Shown here piece by piece: positions 6,441 to 11,580 of a DNA stretch of 11,580 bases. The notes below the pieces were generated by a model. The model searched no databases and had not been told where the DNA came from. It saw nothing but the letters and a program-made list of their open reading frames with translations. The stretch's first letter is position 1; each line of letters starts with the position of its first letter. The stretch comes from Candidatus Melainabacteria bacterium (GTDB lineage Bacteria > Cyanobacteriota > Vampirovibrionia > 2-02-FULL-35-15): contig JAHFBD010000052.1 of NCBI GenBank assembly GCA_023250175.1, positions 1 to 11,580 on the forward strand, given 5' to 3'. Made by a program: the position numbers and the translations under genes.

Positions 6441-7613
6441 ATGAAAGTTCGAAACAAAGAAAATTTAATGCCGTCTTACTTAAAAAGAATATTTATGCAA
6501 TCTCACCTGCCAAGAAAAGTAAGATATATAAAAGAGGCTGAAGCTAGCCAATTAACAAATAATTCTTTAAAAGAAGTGGGAAGTATTTTAAAAGAAGCTA
6601 GAGAAGAAAAAAGACTTAGCCTAAAAGAAATTAAAGATAAAACCTGTATACCACTGCATCACATCATAGCTATTGAAGCTGGAGAAAGAGAAAAATTACC
6701 TGAAGATCTTTACCTGGCTGGTTTTATAAAAAGATATGCAAAATCTCTTGGATTAAATGAGCAACTAATATCTGAGATTTATATAAAAGGAAATAAAAAA
6801 GAAAATAAAAACTATGAAGAAAAAGACTTTGATATGTTATTTGATAACAATACCGAAGCTGAACACGAAACAAATGTTTTTAAATTTAAGCCTAAGACCC
6901 ACTCTGTAAAAAATAAAGGACTGGAAAAGAGCTTTTTTAAAGTGTATCACCTATATCTATTACTTGGACTATGCTTATTTTTAATTGCTTTATATTTAAT
7001 GATAAAAACTTTAACTCCACCCACAAAAACACCACAATTTGCCTCTGGTATTGTTCTTGAACAAGAAGGAAATGACTCTGTCACGACTGAAGAAGAACAA
7101 GCTGTATTAGAAGAACTAGCAAATGAATCTCTAACTCATGAAGAAACTTTAAATAGCTATGAAAGTGAATTAAATACTATAGAAGAAACTAAGACAGAAG
7201 TCATACCACAAAAATTACAAGAAACAAAACCCAAACAAGAAGTAACCAAGCCTGTAGTTAAATCTGAGATTAAAAAAGCAGAAGTTAAAAGCATAAAGCC
7301 AAAAACAATCCCTGTAAAGAAAGCAGTAAAGCTTATTACAACGACTCCAAAGCCTGTTAATAAAGCCAAACCGATAGAAGCTAAAACAATAATCACAAAA
7401 CCCATTACACAACAAGCTAAACCAATATTAGAAAAGAAACCTGAGGTTGTTCAAATACAAGCTTCAAACAAAATTGCAGTAAAAAGATTAAATATACAAG
7501 AAGAAAATCCAAATATAAGACAACAAACACAAGTAATTAAAGAAAACAACAGCGGCACGCACACAAGAACACAAGTAAATGATGAGATAATGCTAAGACC
7601 ATTAAGAAGATAA
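6441..7613 (+). CDS. RodZ-like membrane protein: helix-turn-helix domain, one membrane helix, Lys/Pro-rich outer tail
   Basis: RodZ proteins sit in the inner membrane and link the MreB cytoskeleton to the cell-wall elongation machinery. Here residues 45-107 form the RodZ-type helix-turn-helix: VGSILKEAREEKRLSLKEI, then an IP-HHI-AIEAGE segment and a L-ED-YLAGFIKRYAKSLGL segment, the most diagnostic part. An acidic/basic linker follows, then one membrane helix at about 168-190, giving a cytoplasmic N-terminus and an external C-terminus. The outer part (191-390) is Glu-rich, then Lys/Pro/Thr-rich (about 253-335), with no visible counterpart of the C-terminal beta domain (DUF4115) common in RodZ. 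There are about 44 residues before the DNA-binding-type fold; the ATG at 6468 (M10) is an alternative start and neither has a Shine-Dalgarno site. The family call rests on the HTH domain plus membrane helix; a membrane-bound regulator is the alternative. Confidence 0.82.
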   Translation: MKVRNKENLMPSYLKRIFMQSHLPRKVRYIKEAEASQLTNNSLKEVGSILKEAREEKRLSLKEIKDKTCIPLHHIIAIEAGEREKLPEDLYLAGFIKRYAKSLGLNEQLISEIYIKGNKKENKNYEEKDFDMLFDNNTEAEHETNVFKFKPKTHSVKNKGLEKSFFKVYHLYLLLGLCLFLIALYLMIKTLTPPTKTPQFASGIVLEQEGNDSVTTEEEQAVLEELANESLTHEETLNSYESELNTIEETKTEVIPQKLQETKPKQEVTKPVVKSEIKKAEVKSIKPKTIPVKKAVKLITTTPKPVNKAKPIEAKTIITKPITQQAKPILEKKPEVVQIQASNKIAVKRLNIQEENPNIRQQTQVIKENNSGTHTRTQVNDEIMLRPLRR

Positions 7614-7633
7614 GAAGAGAACAAAATACTTTT

Positions 7634-8647
7634 CTAATTCAATCGACTTAAAACATAATCACCAACACTAGTCAAATAAGTATGAAAAGTTCTATCTTTT
7701 ACAAAAGATAAACTAGCATTTGCTTTCTCTATATATTCCTTTGCCATCATCGCAGCTTTCTTACACCCTTCAAGCTCAATTACAAGATTAATTGCTTTCT
7801 TAAAATCTTCTTCTCTTTCATTAAATCTACTTTCAATCAAGACTTGTATTTGTTTTGCTCTGTCATCAGAAGCACTTAATGCAAATAACGTCGGTGCTGT
7901 AATTATTCCTTGTTTTAAATCTGAAGCTACTGCTTTCCCTAATTCTGTTGAATTGCTTGTAAAATCTAAAGTATCATCCACTATCTGAAAAGCAATTCCT
8001 AGGTACAATCCAAAATTATTAGCAAGCTTTATATCCTCTAAGCTTTGATTATTTAATATAGCTGCAGACTTACAAGCAGCAGCAAAAAGGCTAGCAGTTT
8101 TAGCTGTGGATTTGTGTAAATATTTTTCCCAGGATATCTTAGTATCAAACTTTGATGAGTACTGTTCAATTTCACCATCACATAAATCACTTAATACATT
8201 TGCATAAATTTTAACTATCTCTGTATTTTCTAATTCGCCTAATTTTACAGAAGCTTGTCCAAATAAAAAATCACCAGTAATTACAGAGATTTTGTCATTC
8301 CACAAACTATTTACGGTTTCTTCTCCCCTCCGTAAATGCGCAGAGTCAATAATGTCATCATGAACAAGGCTTGCCGTATGTATTAATTCTGTGAGCTCTG
8401 CCAGGACCAAATGCTTATCTGTAACACCTCCAGTAGCCTTTGCGCTTAAAAAACATAGAGCTGGTCTAAGCCTTTTTCCGCCTGCTATAAAAACATATTT
8501 TACAATTTCAGAAAGTAATTTACTTTTAATCGGTAGCTTTTCAGTTAAATTATATTTTAACTCTGCAAGCTCCTTACTAATAGCATCAAAGAACTCTGGC
8601 CATTGCTCTTTTTTGTCTTTATTTAACTTATCAATAACTTGTTGCAT
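7634..8647 (-). CDS. Long-chain polyprenyl diphosphate synthase
   Basis: The enzyme condenses isopentenyl diphosphate onto an allylic primer to make all-trans polyprenyl chains, used as quinone side chains. The protein has 337 residues, the normal length. Motifs: GGKRLRP (56-62), first Asp-rich motif DDIID (97-101) followed by LRRG, second Asp-rich motif DDTLD (224-228), and a conserved DLKQG (243-247). The residue five before the first Asp-rich motif is Ala (A92) rather than an aromatic, as in octaprenyl and solanesyl synthases, so a long product is expected; exact chain length cannot be read. The ATG at 8647 begins nine bases after the glutamate-cysteine ligase stop with no Shine-Dalgarno site, pointing to co-transcription and perhaps coupled translation. 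The gene converges on the RodZ-like gene with 20 bases between stops and no hairpin there. Confidence 0.95.
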   Translation of the reverse strand: MQQVIDKLNKDKKEQWPEFFDAISKELAELKYNLTEKLPIKSKLLSEIVKYVFIAGGKRLRPALCFLSAKATGGVTDKHLVLAELTELIHTASLVHDDIIDSAHLRRGEETVNSLWNDKISVITGDFLFGQASVKLGELENTEIVKIYANVLSDLCDGEIEQYSSKFDTKISWEKYLHKSTAKTASLFAAACKSAAILNNQSLEDIKLANNFGLYLGIAFQIVDDTLDFTSNSTELGKAVASDLKQGIITAPTLFALSASDDRAKQIQVLIESRFNEREEDFKKAINLVIELEGCKKAAMMAKEYIEKANASLSFVKDRTFHTYLTSVGDYVLSRLN

Positions 8648-8656
8648 TTTATGTTT

Positions 8657-9847
8657 TTATTTTACGGCTATTGTGCCCTCTATCATATCCTGTGATTTGA
8701 AATCTAAAAGAGCAAATTGTTCTATAAAGTATTTTATTGTTTGTGGAATAGAATTATTTTTCTTATATAGTGACATAAAATTTGTAGATTCATTGCCATT
8801 AGTTAAAATATCCAAAATAGGATTTAAATAAGTTAAAATGTTTAATTCTTTTGCAATTGGCTCTATATCCTTATATAAAGACTCAATGATACTACTTGTT
8901 TTATTAGTAGTATCTCTTCTCCAATCCCAGATAGAAGCATTTAAACCATCTTTAGCTACTAATTCTTCCTGCCCCATCATAATAGTTACAAGCTTAGCTA
9001 ATTCATTCTGGTTTGCATTTAGCACAGTAGAAATCTTGTCATCAATTAAGTGTTTTTGAATTAAACATTCTATAAAAGCAACTATTGCTAAAGCCTTCCT
9101 GGTATCTGAAACAAAATCACAAATTCTTATTTCAATACGATTTAAATCAGTAGGTCGATTATCCCCATTTGGTCTTATTGAAGTCCATAAATGTCTCACA
9201 TTAAACATTGTTTTATTTAAGAGTTGCTCATTTGTCCAGGATATATATTCATCATGGTTAGAAAAAAACGGGACATGGCTTGGGGTTTTAGGAAAAGCAT
9301 GCCATCTATATGAGTTATAACCGGTTACTTTACCATCAAAGAAACATGATGATGCACTTAATGCTAACAATAAAGGCATATCTAATCGCAAAACATTTAA
9401 AAGTTTAAATAGTTTTCCATAGTCTTCAACTCCAAAATTAATATGCAAGCTAGTAGTAATTACATTTGTTTTATATGTCTGTAATATAAAATTATGATAC
9501 TCATCATCTGGTTTTGAATAATAAAATTTCTTGTCAAAAGACAAAGGCATTGTACTGCCTGGTATTAAAGTTAAATTATCCTTCTCTTTTAAAAATTGTC
9601 TTAGTTTAATTCTTGGCTGAACAATTTCTTTAAACAACTCACTATAGCTTGTTGTTGGTTTAGTAATATATTCAAGATTTCTTTCATCTGGCTCCTGTGA
9701 AAACTCAGAAAAATGGTCTTTTACTTTACCTGATAAAGGCAAAACCTGTCCATTTTCTGTTCCAGCATACAGTTCTACCTCAAGTCCTTTTTTTAATGGT
9801 TTGTATGACATAAGTCTAAAATCTAGATTATAGTTTATAGCATACAT
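8657..9847 (-). CDS. gshA: Glutamate-cysteine ligase, cyanobacterial type
   Basis: This enzyme joins glutamate and cysteine with ATP to give gamma-glutamylcysteine, the first step of glutathione synthesis. The sequence matches the cyanobacterial branch of the family: GLEVELY (21-27), EPDERNLEY (52-60), IPGSTMPL (95-102), TTSLHINFG (131-139), LALSASS (161-167), MFNVRHLWTS-RPNG (214-228), and DLNRIEIRICD (234-244). The length of 396 residues is close to that expected. From the ATG at 9847 there are 20 residues before the GLEVELY motif, more than I recall for cyanobacterial relatives; the ATG at 9811 (M13) would fit them better, and a TATAAT overlaps the first ATG. Neither start has a ribosome binding site. 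It is the first gene of a pair with the polyprenyl synthase. No glutathione synthetase (gshB) is in the window. This type of ligase is the main hint to a cyanobacterial-lineage host. Confidence 0.88.
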   Translation of the reverse strand: MYAINYNLDFRLMSYKPLKKGLEVELYAGTENGQVLPLSGKVKDHFSEFSQEPDERNLEYITKPTTSYSELFKEIVQPRIKLRQFLKEKDNLTLIPGSTMPLSFDKKFYYSKPDDEYHNFILQTYKTNVITTSLHINFGVEDYGKLFKLLNVLRLDMPLLLALSASSCFFDGKVTGYNSYRWHAFPKTPSHVPFFSNHDEYISWTNEQLLNKTMFNVRHLWTSIRPNGDNRPTDLNRIEIRICDFVSDTRKALAIVAFIECLIQKHLIDDKISTVLNANQNELAKLVTIMMGQEELVAKDGLNASIWDWRRDTTNKTSSIIESLYKDIEPIAKELNILTYLNPILDILTNGNESTNFMSLYKKNNSIPQTIKYFIEQFALLDFKSQDMIEGTIAVK

Positions 9848-9851
9848 TATA
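9827..9851 (-). promoter_or_regulatory. Candidate -10 elements around the glutamate-cysteine ligase start
   Basis: Two perfect TATAAT hexamers lie on the minus strand: 9846-9851, which overlaps the ATG at 9847, and 9827-9832. Either would start transcription downstream of the first ATG and leave the ATG at 9811 as the usable start, with a leader of roughly 10-30 bases. A TTGCCA (9871-9876) lies 19 bases before the first hexamer, longer than ideal. TATAAT is common by chance in DNA this AT-rich. Confidence 0.3.
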
Positions 9852-9869
9852 AAGCTAGTTTGATAACAA

Positions 9870-9899
9870 TTGGCAATAATGCGATTTCGGTAGTAAACT
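9870..9899 (+). promoter_or_regulatory. Candidate promoter for the thioredoxin-like lipoprotein gene
   Basis: TTGGCA (9870-9875) and TAAACT (9894-9899), each with partial agreement to sigma-70 consensus, are 18 bases apart and would start transcription near 9906, about 30 bases before the ATG. They lie in the 88-base region shared with the divergent glutamate-cysteine ligase gene. Confidence 0.3.
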
Positions 9900-9918
9900 A
9901 AAAGTGCTGTTGTTATTC

Positions 9919-9925
9919 AGGAGGT
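9919..9925 (+). promoter_or_regulatory. Consensus ribosome binding site (AGGAGGT)
   Basis: AGGAGGT lies ten bases before the ATG at 9936 and fixes that start. It is one of only two strong Shine-Dalgarno sequences in the window, so the lipoprotein may be translated more efficiently than its neighbours (inference). Confidence 0.75.
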
Positions 9926-9935
9926 TAAAAAAATA

Positions 9936-10676
9936 ATGAAACGATCCCTAAATTCACGCATTTTATACTTTTCAATGTGCTTTATTATTTCTATTTTACT
10001 TTGTGGTTGTAAAGAAAAAGGTGGCTTAATTTCAGTTTTTGATGGCATCCCAGAATCAACATATATTACCGAGTTTAAAACATCAATAGAAAACAAAAAA
10101 CCAATTGCTATAGCATTTACTGCGGAATGGTGCCCACACTGTAGAAATTACAAACCTATTTTTAATGAAGTAAAAAATACGCTATCCAATGACTGTACTT
10201 TTATTAATATTGACGTTGATGACTCCAATGGCTCTCCAGTATCTGGAAGATTTATGGTAGGAGGTATTCCTACTACTGCTTTTGTTAGAGCTGATGGTTC
10301 TGTATTTAAAGTAGAAGTCGGAGAAATTGAAAAAGAACAACTAATTAAAATTGTTGGTGACCTTGTTAAAAGTAAAAAAAGAGGGAAAGGTGAGCCTATT
10401 GCACCATTTCCTATTGAGCCTATTGAAGTAAAAGCACCACCAGAAAAAGAAACAAAAGACGAAAAACCTCAAGATATAATCAAACAAGAAAGCGAAGAAG
10501 AAATAAAAGATAAGGTTGAAGAAGTAAAAGACGAAACAAAAAAAGAAGAGCCAGAAGTTAAAGAAGAGGGGAAAAGTAAGAACCCTGTTCAAGAATCAGC
10601 ACCTGAAGATAAAAAAGATAATGCTGATGTTGACAATGAAACAGACACCGAAGATACAGAAGAGGGTGGAGATTAG
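9936..10676 (+). CDS. Thioredoxin-fold lipoprotein with WCPHC active site and charged tail
   Basis: Residues 1-25 form a lipoprotein signal: basic MKRSLNSR, a hydrophobic stretch, then LLCGC with Cys25 as the lipidation site, so the protein should be anchored to a membrane facing outward. Residues about 40-145 are a thioredoxin fold: active site WCPHC (W65-C69) in the context AFTAEWCPHCRNYKP, an INIDVD strand (90-95), and GGIPTTAF with the cis-Pro at P112. The CPHC dipeptide is that of the disulfide-forming protein DsbA, while the overall sequence is thioredoxin-like, so it could reduce or form disulfides outside the cytoplasm. Residues 147-246 are a Lys/Glu-rich low-complexity tail with Pro, likely a flexible or wall-spanning region. 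It is divergent from the glutamate-cysteine ligase gene and converges on the FtsH-like gene with six bases between the stops. Confidence 0.9.
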   Translation: MKRSLNSRILYFSMCFIISILLCGCKEKGGLISVFDGIPESTYITEFKTSIENKKPIAIAFTAEWCPHCRNYKPIFNEVKNTLSNDCTFINIDVDDSNGSPVSGRFMVGGIPTTAFVRADGSVFKVEVGEIEKEQLIKIVGDLVKSKKRGKGEPIAPFPIEPIEVKAPPEKETKDEKPQDIIKQESEEEIKDKVEEVKDETKKEEPEVKEEGKSKNPVQESAPEDKKDNADVDNETDTEDTEEGGD

Positions 10677-10682
10677 TTAGTT

Positions 10683-11580
10683 CTAAGCTCCTACTTTAAA
10701 TTGAAGATTTATACTATCCTTATCTTTAGGTGGTAAATCATTTAGTGGGCTGTTAACAAATTCTTGAACAAGATTATAAATAGGCTTCCAATCTACTCCT
10801 TGCAAGTGTTTTTCGTATAAAACTTTTGCTTCTTCTTTATTCAATTCACAAGCATCAAGGCTTGCTTTAATTAAAGATTCTAGCTTGTCTTTTGGGACTT
10901 GTTCAATAATTTTGCAACTAGTTACCAAAGCTCTATCAATTAGTTTATTCATTAGTTGAGCATCTTCTTTCGAGAGTTCTTTTTCATTATCTGAATATTC
11001 AGAAGAATTATGTCCTTCAAACATTGCACTGGTTAACATCATCCGTATCATTTTTCTAACCTTATTTAAATCATCCATAGCACCCCATGTATATTTTTCC
11101 GGGGGTAAAAGAGTTTTTTCTGCCGCTCTTCCACCTAAAGCAAAAAGAATATCTTGTAAAAGATCTACTTTGGACTGTATTATGCCATTATCCTTTCCTC
11201 GGGAAAATCTAACATGTCCTAATGATCTACCCCTTGGAACCATTGACACAGCTTCTATTTCCTTACCACATGCAATTCCAAGGATTTCATGTCCACCCAC
11301 TTCATGAACACCTGTTACCCACCTATCAACTTCTTTTACTAATTCCCCATGCTCCATACCTACACCGATTTCACAAATTGCTTTATAAAAATTGTCCATA
11401 TTAATTTGCGACTGCCCTTTTTCAAAAGCTATTAATGCCGCTTGTTTAACCAGTCCTTCTAACTGAGCACCCGTAAATCCTTCTGTATTTTCTGCTAAAG
11501 ACTTTGAGTTTACATCCTCTGCAAGTTGTCCATTATCTCTTTTTTCACCCAAGTACTTATCTAATATATCTTCTCTTTGT
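10683..11580 (-). CDS. FtsH-like protein, C-terminal part with altered zinc motif (5' end outside window)
   Basis: FtsH is a membrane-anchored ATPase and zinc protease that degrades membrane and regulatory proteins. Only the end of the AAA domain and the protease domain are visible. The frame stays open to the window edge (residues QREDILDKY precede the TTG at 11552), so the start is outside. Matches: GFTGAQLEGLVKQAALIA (11409-11480 region), the helical end of the AAA module; VPRGRSLGH; ALGGRAAE; and GAMDDL, the equivalent of GAxNDL carrying the third zinc ligand. The canonical HEAGH is replaced by HEVGGH (11289-11306), with one extra Gly between the Glu and the second His, so HExxH is broken. 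The remaining about 125 residues are divergent, helical and charged. It could be an inactive FtsH homologue like the plant FtsHi proteins, or an active variant with shifted geometry. Confidence 0.85.
   Translation of the reverse strand, partial: QREDILDKYLGEKRDNGQLAEDVNSKSLAENTEGFTGAQLEGLVKQAALIAFEKGQSQINMDNFYKAICEIGVGMEHGELVKEVDRWVTGVHEVGGHEILGIACGKEIEAVSMVPRGRSLGHVRFSRGKDNGIIQSKVDLLQDILFALGGRAAEKTLLPPEKYTWGAMDDLNKVRKMIRMMLTSAMFEGHNSSEYSDNEKELSKEDAQLMNKLIDRALVTSCKIIEQVPKDKLESLIKASLDACELNKEEAKVLYEKHLQGVDWKPIYNLVQEFVNSPLNDLPPKDKDSINLQFKVGA

Noticed and set aside
7157..7415. Two overlapping minus-strand open frames that look hydrophobic
   Set aside because: They are shadows of the Lys/Pro-rich tail of the RodZ-like gene and have no ribosome binding site or recognisable domain.
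10341..10592. Open frame of 83 codons on the minus strand rich in Phe and Leu
   Set aside because: It is the antisense of the Lys/Glu-rich tail of the thioredoxin-like lipoprotein; codons for Lys and Glu read backwards give Phe and Leu. No start signal or family match.

Overview
The window is an AT-rich, densely packed bacterial segment with ten protein-coding genes, two of them cut by the window edges. No RNA gene, insertion sequence or CRISPR array is visible. The best lineage clue is the glutamate-cysteine ligase at 8657-9847, which is of the cyanobacterial type. Combined with low GC, sparse Shine-Dalgarno use and no photosynthesis gene, this suggests a non-photosynthetic relative of Cyanobacteria (Melainabacteria/Vampirovibrionia). 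That placement is an inference from a few proteins.

Layout. On the + strand, 1-1104 holds the 3' part of panB (pantothenate/CoA synthesis) followed two bases later by a CDP-alcohol phosphatidyltransferase (phospholipid headgroup synthesis). A block of four minus-strand genes follows. Read in their own direction these are two oligopeptide-type ABC permeases (6328 to 3917), an M32 metallocarboxypeptidase (about 3801 to 2092) and an EamA-family transporter (1965 to 1057). The last overlaps the phosphatidyltransferase gene tail-to-tail. A palindromic repeat lies between the carboxypeptidase and EamA genes. Peptide import followed by peptide trimming would fit together, but no ATPase or binding protein of the transporter is in the window.

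A 112-base divergent promoter region (6329-6440) separates the permeases from a + strand RodZ-like membrane protein with a helix-turn-helix domain (6441-7613). Converging on it is a minus-strand pair: cyanobacterial-type glutamate-cysteine ligase (first step of glutathione synthesis) followed nine bases later by a long-chain polyprenyl diphosphate synthase (7634-9847). Divergent from this pair, across 88 bases, is a lipoprotein with a thioredoxin fold and a WCPHC active site (9936-10676). The ligase and the thioredoxin lipoprotein therefore share an intergenic region and both concern thiol chemistry. The right edge holds the C-terminal part of an FtsH-like protein on the minus strand.

Most worth a second look: the FtsH-like protein has HEVGGH where the family has HExxH, one residue too many in the zinc-binding helix. 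The DppB-type permease carries about 125 extra residues forming some four additional membrane helices. The RodZ-like protein has a Lys/Pro-rich outer region instead of the usual C-terminal domain. I found no convincing wholly new multi-gene system.
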